Made by a program: the position numbers and the translations under genes. Shown in pieces: positions 7,964-15,969 of a stretch of 40,363 bases of DNA. The DNA comes from Lachnospiraceae bacterium. GTDB taxonomy: Bacteria; Bacillota; Clostridia; Lachnospirales; Lachnospiraceae. The notes under the pieces are model-generated. The model saw nothing but the letters and a program-made list of their open reading frames with translations, searched no databases and was not told the DNA's origin. The stretch covers positions 232,488 through 272,850 of the forward strand of contig LR698958.1 of assembly GCA_902381685.1 (NCBI GenBank), in the 5' to 3' direction. Within the stretch, counting starts at the first letter, position 1, and the number at the start of each line of letters is the position of its first letter.

Positions 7964-9976
7964 TTATATGATAATAAATCGCATACACAGATAGAACAAA
8001 CCTGCAATGCCTCCCGAAACTAGGAGAACAGTCGCAGTATTTTTCACTTTTTTGGAAACGCCGGCAATTACAATCAGTCCTCCTATTCCCGCAAGACACT
8101 CAAAACCCCAACGTAAAAACAGATAAACCGCAATCGGCATATTTCCAAATCCCTCGAATGCGGAAATATATTTGATTTGTTCTGAAAGTCCTGACAACTG
8201 CTGCCCTTTTACTCCGTGTACGATAAACATTCCTTCTATAAAAACAGATAACAGAAGGACGGACACAATTAAAATCACCCATTTTCGTCTTTGAATTTTC
8301 TTTCTCCCCTCCGGTATAGTGTTCCACACCGTATCCATTCCCGCAATCTGCTCCATGACAAATGTCTGAAAGAATGCTAGCATAATGATGAGAAGCAGCA
8401 ATCCGGTTCTCCCTATAAAGGTAGTTTTATCAAACAGATAATTGAAACCGATTTCATTTAAGAAAACGCCTTTTTCACCGATTCTCTCCGCCTGCATTTT
8501 TACCTGGTCAAATGCAGGTTTACATTGTAACATTCTCTCCTTGTCAAAGGACTCCTCACTTTCCTCCAGTTTTTTAATTCTTTCATCTTCTTTTTGAATA
8601 AACTCCGTTTTCTCTGCGGTCATCTCCCCTTCCAGTTCTTTCAGATAATGTTTATAGTACAACTCGTCCTGAGAAAAGTATATTTTTTCCCCGGACACCG
8701 TCATAAAGTATCCAATCGTGAAGAGCAGAAGCACTACGCCCGCACCGTTAATCCACATTACTTTGCGGAACTCATAAAAGAATATTCCATGCCCCTTTGT
8801 CTGTCTTCCTTCACGTTTTTTCTTTTCCTTCTTTTGAGCGTACTCCCCCCGACTCACTTTTTCATAGCACAGAATACTCTGTACAATGCAAATGATAAAT
8901 AAAATTCCTCCCGCAATCGAGCAGACAATTACCGATGATACCGGATAACTGAACAGATTGACCGTCTCATATGTCTGGAAGAAATTTTCCGTTCGGATAA
9001 ACGAAAACAGGTTACACCATTTCAAAATACCAAGCCATGAATTTGACGGGATTTTTGCATAAAACACCCATTCCACACCGACAAGAAGCACTAAGACAAC
9101 ACTTGTCCGAAGAATATTTTTCCCTTTCAGACAAATCCATGTAATTACCCCCACAAAAACGCAGGCGACAAAAAGTTTTCCACATAAAAACAGGAGAAAG
9201 TACTGTCCTAAATTAATTTTCCACGCACTTCCGATAAATCCGTTTACCGACTGAACCGGTCTTCCCAAATTTCCAAAGCCGTACAGATTTGCCATAATAA
9301 TAAAATTTTGCACATAGAGAAGCAACATTCCCACGAGACTTCCCGCCAAAATAATGGCAATTTTTCTCACACCCAATTCTCTGCCACCGTTTTTTGTACA
9401 TCGAACAAAGGCAAGCGTCCCCTCTTCCCTCTCCATACTGATAAAAAAGTAGGTGAGCAGCACCGCCAAAACTACAAACAGAACATCGGTCATCTCAGAC
9501 TGCGTTGCCAGCAGAGCCCCCTGTGAATCTGCCACCTCCAAAGTCATTCCCTCAAATTTATCATATTTTTTTGGAATTTGGCTCGCATTTCTTTTGGAAA
9601 ATGAATCCGTATCGGAAAACAGAGCCGACCGGCTTATACGCTTTGCCTGTATTTTAATATTTTCCAAATAGCCGTCATAATTTTCTACCTCTTCCACAGA
9701 TTCCAAAACGTATATCAGCGCACTTCTTCGGGCATAGTTCCCCATATCCTCCGCATTTTCTTCTTTCTCAATTTCCTTTTGAAGCCATTCCTGCTTATTT
9801 TCTATTGAGTCCATCTCTTCGTAAATTCGGTGTATATTGTCCGGAGAACTCCTTTTTTCCTCGTCATACTGCGTTCCCTGTCGGAATACGAGAAAACCGT
9901 TGAGCAAAAAGCAACCTATAATCATACTTAAAATTGCTTTATTTCCCAACAGTTTTTTCCATTCATATTTCCACAT
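7964..9976 (-). CDS. ABC-2-type exporter permease, large
   Basis: This 670-aa membrane protein starts with a basic MWKYEWKKLLGN segment and a first membrane helix, typical of ABC-2 permeases, then a charged extracytoplasmic stretch of roughly 100-130 residues. A cluster of five or six hydrophobic helices fills the middle, a second cytoplasmic-to-helix start (FFYEFRKVMWINGAGVVLL) follows near residue 400, then a second extracytoplasmic loop and four more helices. It looks like two fused ABC-2 half-units. The ATG at 9976 follows AGGGGG with 8-nt spacing. The ATPase gene ends 12 nt upstream. Substrate is unknown; drug, peptide or lipid export are all possible. Confidence 0.8.
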   Translation of the reverse strand: MWKYEWKKLLGNKAILSMIIGCFLLNGFLVFRQGTQYDEEKRSSPDNIHRIYEEMDSIENKQEWLQKEIEKEENAEDMGNYARRSALIYVLESVEEVENYDGYLENIKIQAKRISRSALFSDTDSFSKRNASQIPKKYDKFEGMTLEVADSQGALLATQSEMTDVLFVVLAVLLTYFFISMEREEGTLAFVRCTKNGGRELGVRKIAIILAGSLVGMLLLYVQNFIIMANLYGFGNLGRPVQSVNGFIGSAWKINLGQYFLLFLCGKLFVACVFVGVITWICLKGKNILRTSVVLVLLVGVEWVFYAKIPSNSWLGILKWCNLFSFIRTENFFQTYETVNLFSYPVSSVIVCSIAGGILFIICIVQSILCYEKVSRGEYAQKKEKKKREGRQTKGHGIFFYEFRKVMWINGAGVVLLLFTIGYFMTVSGEKIYFSQDELYYKHYLKELEGEMTAEKTEFIQKEDERIKKLEESEESFDKERMLQCKPAFDQVKMQAERIGEKGVFLNEIGFNYLFDKTTFIGRTGLLLLIIMLAFFQTFVMEQIAGMDTVWNTIPEGRKKIQRRKWVILIVSVLLLSVFIEGMFIVHGVKGQQLSGLSEQIKYISAFEGFGNMPIAVYLFLRWGFECLAGIGGLIVIAGVSKKVKNTATVLLVSGGIAGLFYLCMRFIII

Positions 9977-9988
9977 ACGACACACCCC

Positions 9989-10858
9989 CTATTCGCGAAA
10001 ATAGTAGAGATACACGTCTTCGAGAGACGGACGTACAATTGTAACATTCTTTTCCTGCGGCAATGTATCGGAAACAATTCTTACATATATCCACTCTCTT
10101 TCTTTTACAATATTCCCCACCAGATAGGTTTGCTGTATCCGTTTCAATTCTGAAACCGGAACTTTTATTTCATATACTTTTCCTTCCAAATTCGCTGTCA
10201 GAGTTTCTCTCTCTGCTTTCTTTAGCACCTGCCCGTCCTTTAACAGAACAATTTCCTTAGAAATAAATTCTACATCGGTCACGACATGAGTGGCAATCAG
10301 TACGATTTTCTGAAAAGCAATTTCTGAAATCAGATTGCGCACGGCAATTCTCTGCTTTGGATCAAGCCCCGCTGTCGGCTCATCAAGAATCAGTACCTTC
10401 GGATTGCCGATGACAGACTGTGCAAGCATTAGCCTCTGTTTCATTCCTCCTGACAACGCTGTCATTTTCTTGTTGCGCACCTCCGTAAGTGCAAGCATAT
10501 CCAGAAGTTCATCTATCTTTTCTTTCGCTTTCTTTTTGGAAATACCTCGCAGTGACGCCATGTAGAAAAGAAAATCTAATACGGTAAATCCCCGATACTG
10601 TATCGGAAACTGAGGCATATATCCCAAATATTCCCGAAATTCACGCTGATTTTCTGATTTTAAAATATTCTTTCCATCTAAAAGCACTTCTCCCTCATCA
10701 GCCTCTATGTTTCCCGTAATAATATTCATCAACGTACTTTTGCCGGCACCGTTTGCCCCCAAAAGTCCGTATACACCGTCATTTAATTTACAGGACACAT
10801 TACTGAGCGCCTGCTTTTTTCCGTATCGCTTAGAAAGATTTCTAATTTCCAGTTCCAT
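9989..10858 (-). CDS. ABC transporter ATP-binding protein
   Basis: This 289-aa ATPase carries Walker A GANGAGKST near residue 37, the signature LSGGMKQR near residue 135, Walker B VLILDEPTAGLD and the H-loop ATHVV, followed by a C-terminal extension of about 80 residues. This form is typical of exporters of the CcmA/drug-peptide type. It starts at an ATG with GGGGG at 7-nt spacing and lies 12 nt from the propeller lipoprotein gene. It most likely energises the ABC-2-type permease encoded next. Confidence 0.92.
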   Translation of the reverse strand: MELEIRNLSKRYGKKQALSNVSCKLNDGVYGLLGANGAGKSTLMNIITGNIEADEGEVLLDGKNILKSENQREFREYLGYMPQFPIQYRGFTVLDFLFYMASLRGISKKKAKEKIDELLDMLALTEVRNKKMTALSGGMKQRLMLAQSVIGNPKVLILDEPTAGLDPKQRIAVRNLISEIAFQKIVLIATHVVTDVEFISKEIVLLKDGQVLKKAERETLTANLEGKVYEIKVPVSELKRIQQTYLVGNIVKEREWIYVRIVSDTLPQEKNVTIVRPSLEDVYLYYFRE

Positions 10859-10870
10859 ATGCATTCCCCC

Positions 10871-11995
10871 TTAAAATCTTCCCATAACCTGCAATTTATC
10901 CCAATTTTTCTTCTCGTAATCTTGCTTCTTGATGCACACTATTCCTTCTTCCGTCATGCTGACATACCAATCTCCTGCCACATATTGCGGACTGTACAAA
11001 TATTCTTCTTTGGAAATTTTTTTCTCTGTTTTCTTCTCAGCGTCATATATTCTCAATTCTCCGTCTACAGGCGAACCTTCTTTGTCAAATAAGGAATAGT
11101 AAAATTTCCCTCCCCAATAGTTCCACACAAGTTCTTTTCCGTTCTTTTCCTTTTTAACAATACTTGTTTTTTCTTTCGTCTGTAAATCTAATTTATACAC
11201 TTCCGAATATTTCTCATTTTCTTCTGAATAATACATATTTTTCTGTTCTTTATCTGTGCCCAAACACCATCTTGTTTTTGTCACATCTGTAAGTATCATG
11301 TCTGTTTGTTTCGTTTCCATATCATAAAGATAAAGCGAATTTCCTGCATAATAAAGTAACTGTCCATCTTTATAAGATAAAACATCTACATAACCTGTCA
11401 TCTCATCTATTTCTTCCGTTTCTTTCAACACATCTATCTTCCCATCTTCTAACGAAATGGAAATGAACTGCCACACTAACTTTTCAGGATTTTCAGGATT
11501 GTTTGTTAAATCTGAATATTCTACTCCCAAATAGATTTTATCTTCTATAAACCACATAGGTGCTTTTATCATACAAGTCATATGTTTTCCGCCCTCATTT
11601 AATTTGGCAAGTTCTTTTCGATTGCTTCCGTTTGCATCGCTTACATATAAAGAAAATTCTTCACTTGCCGGTTTAAAGAAATATAGTTTTCCTCTATAAT
11701 TTCCTACGGTAGAATTAAATCCGTTTTCTATGTAAGCGTTACATTTCAATGAACGATGCTTGCAATTTGGTTTATCACAAACCGGCATGTTTTCTTTTAA
11801 CTCATAGTCATAGAATTTCATTAACTTATCATACCCGTCTAAATAGAAAATGCCGTCTTCTTTCACTTGCATTCTCATGTTTGTTACAACCGAGTAATTT
11901 TCCGGTTTTTCTTTTGCTTTCTCCTCCCGTTTACACGCCGCACTCATGGTAATAAATAACGCCGCACTTATAATAAGACATATCTTCTTTCTCAT
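10871..11995 (-). CDS. Beta-propeller-like surface lipoprotein
   Basis: This 374-aa protein has a signal peptide ending in a lipobox (TMSAAC, Cys about residue 21), so it is anchored outside the membrane. The mature part contains repeated short strands with a YxxDxxT/LYLYDMETK pattern, like a TolB/DUF5050-type beta-propeller. A segment MPVCDKPNCKHRSLKCNAYI near residue 80 holds four Cys and a His in CxxxxCxH-x5-C spacing, a motif I recall from Clostridial propeller lipoproteins. The start at 11995 follows AAGGTG. It is the second of four co-directional genes ending in the ABC exporter; a sensor or partner role is inference. Confidence 0.65.
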   Translation of the reverse strand: MRKKICLIISAALFITMSAACKREEKAKEKPENYSVVTNMRMQVKEDGIFYLDGYDKLMKFYDYELKENMPVCDKPNCKHRSLKCNAYIENGFNSTVGNYRGKLYFFKPASEEFSLYVSDANGSNRKELAKLNEGGKHMTCMIKAPMWFIEDKIYLGVEYSDLTNNPENPEKLVWQFISISLEDGKIDVLKETEEIDEMTGYVDVLSYKDGQLLYYAGNSLYLYDMETKQTDMILTDVTKTRWCLGTDKEQKNMYYSEENEKYSEVYKLDLQTKEKTSIVKKEKNGKELVWNYWGGKFYYSLFDKEGSPVDGELRIYDAEKKTEKKISKEEYLYSPQYVAGDWYVSMTEEGIVCIKKQDYEKKNWDKLQVMGRF

Positions 11996-11999
11996 ACAA

Positions 12000-13415
12000 T
12001 CACCTTCTCTCTTTATTCCATTCCGCAAACTGTCTGTTCCACTCTGCGATAACTTTGTCTATTCCTGCCTGTTTGTATTTTTCTATAGTTTGTTCCATGT
12101 CTTTTATAACTTCTTCGGCACTTCCAGAATATACTAAACTATTCAAAGCAACTACTTTTTCTAATTCTTTTTCAATTCCTTTTCCTGAAAAACGAAATCC
12201 TGATATTTTAGACACTTTCGCTCTCTCTATTTCCTTTGGAAAATTTTCTTTTAACTTGTTATCTTCATTTGCTTCCACATAACCTAATAATTGATTTCCC
12301 GCATATAATCTTGGTATATATTCCCCTTCACTCATCGGTTTTACCGCTTTTCCGTCTACCACTTCATAGTTTTCTTCATCTCCCCATTCAATTGCATTGA
12401 CTAGGTCTTTGTCTGTATACAATGCACATAATAAGTCAAACGCTTCCTCCGGGTGCTTTGACTCTGTTGTAATTCCTGTTTCTATACAATTAAGCGATAA
12501 TTCCCAAAGTTTTTCTGTATATAATTCTTTCACCTCATGCGTGTCCCAAAAATTAGGTTCTCGAAATCCTAAATAAGCATTTTTACTCCAAAATTGTGTT
12601 TCTATAGAAAGAAAAGACTCCGCCGTTCTTACTGTTTCTACTTCCGGACGCCATAATCCCATCTTGTAAAACTCTCTCATTCCTGCAAGATTTCTTTTAT
12701 ATTCCGGTGTTTCATATAAAAACTCTGTTTCTGCCTTATCTGTATTTTCTCGAAAGATAATTGGATACAAAAGCCCCAATACTTTTGTTGTTTCCGGGAT
12801 TTCTTCAGCATATAATAATAATCCCGATACAGTAGTAAAATTTTCTCGTCCTGCTTTTTTCTCTCCTTCTGCTACTTTTAATAATTCCTCTCTATGTTCC
12901 CATAAATCTCCGTCCCAAGTTTCCGGGTGTACATTATATTTTTCTGCCAATTCTTTATCCCACACATAAACTGTTTTATCCAATAAAAATCCCGGAGATA
13001 ATACGCTATACTGTTTTCCGTTTATTTTATAACTATCCCATATTTTCTCTGGAACAGCATCTTTAATCTTCTTTCCTTCTTTTGTATTTAAATAATCATC
13101 TAAAGGAAGTAAGCGTCCTTCCAAAGCATCTTTATTTGTATCATAAGGATTTTCCCATGTATCAATTCCTGTTTCCAGTAAGTCTACTCTCTGTCCTTTC
13201 TGTACAGTTTCAGACGTCACAAATTCAACTTCATAGGGATACCCTTTCTCTTTCAACACTTGATTGAAATAATCCTGATGTTCCCAAAAACTTTGCTCAC
13301 TCTGCCATACAAGTTTTATTCTCTTTTCTTCATTATCCTTATTCTTTTTTGTTGTGCTACAGCCTGTACAACAGATAAGTGATAATATCAATATTCCTGC
13401 CAGTGCTTTCTTCAT
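12000..13415 (-). CDS. Extracellular solute-binding lipoprotein (sugar-binding-like)
   Basis: This 471-aa lipoprotein has the lipobox ICCTGC (Cys about residue 19) and resembles family 1 solute-binding proteins of oligosaccharide ABC importers: the N-terminal IKLVWQSEQ strand, a GRLLPLDDYL segment, DSYKINGKQYSVL, and a C-terminal EVIKDMEQTIEKYKQAGIDKVIAEWNRQ helix. No MalF/MalG-type permeases are beside it; instead the following genes are a propeller lipoprotein and an ABC-2-type exporter. The start at 13415 has GGAAG upstream. Its stop overlaps the propeller gene's ribosome site, so the genes are likely one operon. Confidence 0.75.
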   Translation of the reverse strand: MKKALAGILILSLICCTGCSTTKKNKDNEEKRIKLVWQSEQSFWEHQDYFNQVLKEKGYPYEVEFVTSETVQKGQRVDLLETGIDTWENPYDTNKDALEGRLLPLDDYLNTKEGKKIKDAVPEKIWDSYKINGKQYSVLSPGFLLDKTVYVWDKELAEKYNVHPETWDGDLWEHREELLKVAEGEKKAGRENFTTVSGLLLYAEEIPETTKVLGLLYPIIFRENTDKAETEFLYETPEYKRNLAGMREFYKMGLWRPEVETVRTAESFLSIETQFWSKNAYLGFREPNFWDTHEVKELYTEKLWELSLNCIETGITTESKHPEEAFDLLCALYTDKDLVNAIEWGDEENYEVVDGKAVKPMSEGEYIPRLYAGNQLLGYVEANEDNKLKENFPKEIERAKVSKISGFRFSGKGIEKELEKVVALNSLVYSGSAEEVIKDMEQTIEKYKQAGIDKVIAEWNRQFAEWNKERR

Positions 13416-13494
13416 GACGCCACTTCCTTTCTTATATTTTATTCTTATTTTCATTTTACTTTATTCCCTCATAATATTAGTGCATTTATCACAA

Positions 13495-13530
13495 ATACCA
13501 CTCTCAATTCTAATGAATTGAGGGTGGTAT
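13495..13530. terminator. Bidirectional-looking hairpin, probably the old terminator of the secreted-protein gene
   Basis: Sixteen-bp inverted arms ATACCACYCTCAATTC/GAATTGAGRGTGGTAT around TAAT, with a G-U pair. No perfect T-run follows. Before the IS insertion it would have lain about 55 bp after the stop of the small secreted protein gene on the minus strand. Confidence 0.55.
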
Positions 13531-13590
13531 TAAAATTATCTTACACAGTTATAAGTCCCTCTATGTATATTACATATGGTGTTAGAATAT

Positions 13591-13594
13591 AAAT
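13591..13594. repeat. Target-site duplication, left copy
   Basis: AAAT immediately outside the left IS end, matching AAAT at 14899-14902. Confidence 0.75.
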
Positions 13595-13672
13595 AGTACA
13601 AGTCAAAATGAGAATTCCTTATAAGAAAAATTATGGTACAATGTAGGTACCGCACTGAAGGAGGATCTCATT

Positions 13673-13957
13673 ATGGCAAAGCACTATGACAAACAATTTA
13701 AGTTGGATGCAGTCCAGTATTATCATGATCACAAGAACTTAGGACTGCAGGGCTGTGCTACAAACTTAGGAATCAGTCAGCAGACTTTATCACGCTGGCA
13801 GAAAGAACTGCGTGAAACAGGTGATATTGAAAGCCGTGGTTCCGGTAACTATGCTTCTGATGAAGCAAAAGAAATCGCACGATTAAAACGAGAATTACGA
13901 GATGCACAGGATGCCCTTGAAGTATTAAAAAAAGCAATCAACATTCTGGGAAAATGA
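13673..13957 (+). CDS. IS3-family transposase OrfA
   Basis: This 94-aa protein has a helix-turn-helix of the Tnp_1/HTH type (ATNLGISQQTLSRWQKEL, around residues 28-45) and a C-terminal leucine-zipper-like helix (IARLKRELRDAQDALEVLKKAINIL). It recognises the IS ends. The ribosome site AAGGAGG precedes the ATG. Near the 3' end, A7 at 13927-13933 is in the right phase for a -1 slip (A AAA AAA), which would join OrfA to OrfB; the two frames also overlap by ATGA. Confidence 0.92.
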   Translation: MAKHYDKQFKLDAVQYYHDHKNLGLQGCATNLGISQQTLSRWQKELRETGDIESRGSGNYASDEAKEIARLKRELRDAQDALEVLKKAINILGK

Positions 13958-14868
13958 CGGAAGCCATTTATCTCGAAGTTACGGAGATGGCAGAAACTGC
14001 CCATAAGGCAAAACGCCGGGTTTCTGTCTCCGGAATGTTGAAACATCTTGGCGTTTCTCGTTCTGGTTATCATGCGTGGCTAAAACGTGTTCCTTCTAAT
14101 ACAGAAAAAAGACGTGAAGCCGTAAAAGCTAAAATCAAGGATATATATGATGAATCTAAACAGAATTATGGTGCCCCTAAAATTACCAGGGAATTGCGTA
14201 AATCAGGAGAAATCATCTCCGAACGTACTGTTGGTAAGTATATGAAGCAAATGGGCATCAAAGCCCAGTGGGTCAAGCCATGGACGATCACAACCAAAGA
14301 TTCTGACTTCAGCAGCGAATTAAAAAATATCCTTGATGAACAGTTTAATCCAGAACGTCCAAATGCTGTTTGGTGTTCTGATATCACTTATATCTGGACG
14401 ATAGACGGATTTGTTTATCTGACCAGTATCATGGACTTATATTCCAGAAAAATCATTGCCTGGACACTTTCCAAAACATTGGAGGTATCCTGCGTGATTG
14501 AAACAATAAAGAAAGCCAAAGCAAGACGCAATATCGATAAGCCTTTAATTCTGCATTCAGACCGGGGAAGCCAGTATGTATCAAAAGAATACAAACGTGT
14601 AACCGCAACCATGCAGTGTAGTTATTCTAAAAAGTCATATCCATGGGATAACGCATGTATTGAATCATTCCATTCCCTGATTAAGAGAGAATGGCTGAAT
14701 CGGTTTAAGATTCGAGATTATGACCATGCATATCGTTTGATTTTTGAATATTTGGAAGCGTTCTACAATACGAAACGAATTCATAGTCACTGTGATTATA
14801 TGTCACCAAACGATTATGAAGAACTGTATCGTAGGCTTCAACAAGACGAATTGCAGTTGGCAGGTTAA
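13954..14868 (+). CDS. IS3-family transposase OrfB (DDE integrase)
   Basis: This 304-aa rve-domain protein provides the DDE catalytic triad: Asp in WCSDITYI (about residue 138), Asp in LILHSDRGSQY (about residue 200) and Glu in NACIESFHSLIKRE (about residue 236). The N-terminal HTH_21-like region includes YGAPKITRELR. The length is normal. It may be made alone from the ATGA overlap or as an OrfAB fusion by frameshifting. Confidence 0.95.
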   Translation: MTEAIYLEVTEMAETAHKAKRRVSVSGMLKHLGVSRSGYHAWLKRVPSNTEKRREAVKAKIKDIYDESKQNYGAPKITRELRKSGEIISERTVGKYMKQMGIKAQWVKPWTITTKDSDFSSELKNILDEQFNPERPNAVWCSDITYIWTIDGFVYLTSIMDLYSRKIIAWTLSKTLEVSCVIETIKKAKARRNIDKPLILHSDRGSQYVSKEYKRVTATMQCSYSKKSYPWDNACIESFHSLIKREWLNRFKIRDYDHAYRLIFEYLEAFYNTKRIHSHCDYMSPNDYEELYRRLQQDELQLAG

Positions 14869-14869
14869 G

Positions 14870-14889
14870 ATGAGGAAAACCTCATTTTA
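14870..14889 (+). terminator. Transposase terminator inside the IS right end
   Basis: ATGAGG-AAAA-CCTCAT followed by TTT on the plus strand, directly after the orfB stop and overlapping the right inverted repeat. Confidence 0.5.
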
Positions 14890-15285
14890 ACTTGTACTAA
14901 ATCTTGACATAGGACCAATAAAAGTATTTTGTGCCCATGTTTTATCTCTGTAATATACCTTATGTGTTGCTCGCCCATAGTGAAATCCTGTCGCTTCCAC
15001 ATCTTTGAATGTTGCTTTTTGCTTTCCGCTAGCAGTACGCTTTTCTAATATTTGACTACCTTTTTTCAGTTTCCCTTCCAAAGTGGTCTTATATCCTCCC
15101 GGTGTTTTATTACAGTTAGTTGTCGCCGTCATTGCATGATTGGCAAATCCTAAACTTCCCGTGCAACTCATCTCCGGAAAACCAGGCATACTCCCTTGCA
15201 CATAACTTGATGCCTGTGATACAATTCCTCCAACTGTTAAACAAGTTACCGCTCCCGCTACTGCTAATACTTTTTTACATTTCAT
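14887..15285 (-). CDS. Small secreted protein, 3' end rewritten by the IS
   Basis: This 132-aa protein has a clear Sec signal peptide (KCKKVLAVAGAVTCLTVGG, cleavage probably near residues 25-28) and a mature part of about 105 residues with two cysteines (about 41 and 58) that could form a disulphide. The mature part is basic and contains Thr-, Lys- and Gly-rich strands (ASGKQKATFKDVEATGFHYGRATHKVYY). No family is recognised. The ATG at 15285 has a GGAGG site. The last three codons and the stop lie in the IS; excising the IS and one AAAT copy would give the end MSRFIF and stop. It is divergent from a second small secreted protein. Confidence 0.75.
   Translation of the reverse strand: MKCKKVLAVAGAVTCLTVGGIVSQASSYVQGSMPGFPEMSCTGSLGFANHAMTATTNCNKTPGGYKTTLEGKLKKGSQILEKRTASGKQKATFKDVEATGFHYGRATHKVYYRDKTWAQNTFIGPMSRFSTS
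14899..14902. repeat. Target-site duplication, right copy
   Basis: AAAT immediately after the right IS end, matching 13591-13594. Confidence 0.75.
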
Positions 15286-15363
15286 AACACTTCCTCCTTC
15301 TTCTCTATGAAATCTAAAGTTATTTGTTAAGTTCAAAGTACGCTATTTTTCTCAATTTGCATA

Positions 15364-15382
15364 GCAAAAATACTGAACATTT
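15364..15382. repeat. 19-bp direct repeat, copy 1 (putative operator)
   Basis: GCAAAAATACTGAACATTT, identical to the copy at 15416-15434; start-to-start distance is 52 bp, about five DNA turns. It lies in the promoter region between two divergent secreted-protein genes. Confidence 0.85.
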
Positions 15383-15415
15383 ATTGTTTTCCTGTTATAA
15401 AACGTAACATTTCCC

Positions 15416-15434
15416 GCAAAAATACTGAACATTT
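15416..15434. repeat. 19-bp direct repeat, copy 2 (putative operator)
   Basis: Same sequence as 15364-15382. It ends 21 bp before the -35 of the plus-strand promoter at 15456-15484, a position suited to an activator. A further AACATTT occurs near 15406. Confidence 0.85.
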
Positions 15435-15455
15435 GTTACTTTCTCCATTTTTCCA

Positions 15456-15484
15456 TTTACATTCCTTGACTTTTCCCCTATAAT
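15456..15484 (+). promoter_or_regulatory. Promoter of the plus-strand secreted-protein gene
   Basis: TTTACA (15456-15461), 17 bp, TATAAT (15479-15484); the gene starts 36 nt further on with GGAGG at 15507-15511. Confidence 0.75.
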
Positions 15485-15519
15485 ACACTTCAAATCATTT
15501 AGAAACGGAGGATAATCTT

Positions 15520-15969
15520 ATGAAAAAAATCTTTGCAACTTTATTTACTATTTTCTTTCTCACCACATCTATTACGGCTTCTGCCACAAGCAACATAGCC
15601 GAATATGATTTGAATTCTCAGCAGAAAGAACAACATTTTACACTTTTGGAAGAAAATGGTGAAATTTCTTATGTCACCATTACACCTATATCAAAAGTTT
15701 CTAACGGTTCATATGAGGTAAAATATACTAAACCTAAAAAATGGACAGGAAAATTTATTGTCGATGTAAAAAGCAATAAATTTTCTTCTGTCCATTCACC
15801 TTCTGCTACCGCACTTTCCGGCTCTATTAAAGGGCATAGTCTGAAAAAGAATTCTTCCACTAAAGCGACTTTGGAAATCTCTTGGAAGCCTTCCACAATA
15901 AGCCCTACTGTAAAAGTCGGCGTAAAAGCATATATCTCTTCCGGTACACTTAAAGTAGCACCATTATAA
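15520..15969 (+). CDS. Small secreted protein, DUF5626-like
   Basis: This 149-aa protein has an N-terminal signal peptide (KKIFATLFTIFFLTTSITASA, cleavage near residue 22) and a mature, cysteine-free, beta-rich domain. Segments YEVKYTKPKKWTGKFIVDV, ALSGSIKGHSLKKNSSTKA and VKVGVKAYISSGTLKV resemble the DUF5626-type secreted family from memory; this is not verified and function is unknown. It has its own good promoter and a paired repeat upstream. Its stop overlaps the stop region of the convergent XRE gene by 6 nt. Confidence 0.7.
   Translation: MKKIFATLFTIFFLTTSITASATSNIAEYDLNSQQKEQHFTLLEENGEISYVTITPISKVSNGSYEVKYTKPKKWTGKFIVDVKSNKFSSVHSPSATALSGSIKGHSLKKNSSTKATLEISWKPSTISPTVKVGVKAYISSGTLKVAPL

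Larger units (their letters stand above)
13595..14898 (+). mobile_element. Insertion sequence of the IS3 family
   Basis: The 1304-bp element has terminal inverted repeats AGTACAAGTCAAAATGAG (13595-13612) and its near-perfect complement at 14881-14898 (17 of 18 bases), is flanked by the 4-bp duplication AAAT, and holds two overlapping plus-strand transposase frames of the OrfA/OrfB type. Both frames are intact and the ends match, so it looks recently inserted and possibly active. It lies between the solute-binding gene and a small secreted-protein gene and alters the latter's 3' end. It is transcribed opposite to its neighbours. Confidence 0.93.

Noticed and set aside
13417..13594. Clear promoter for the SBP-propeller-ABC genes
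   Set aside because: Candidate -10 TATTAT lacks a well-placed -35, so no promoter is claimed; the genes may originally have been read from the secreted-protein promoter.
14887..15285. Lactococcin 972 bacteriocin
   Set aside because: The signal peptide ending GGIVSQA resembles that of lactococcin 972, and an exporter lies nearby, but the mature part lacks the Trp/Tyr-rich pattern of that family and is longer. Resemblance of signal peptides alone is not enough.
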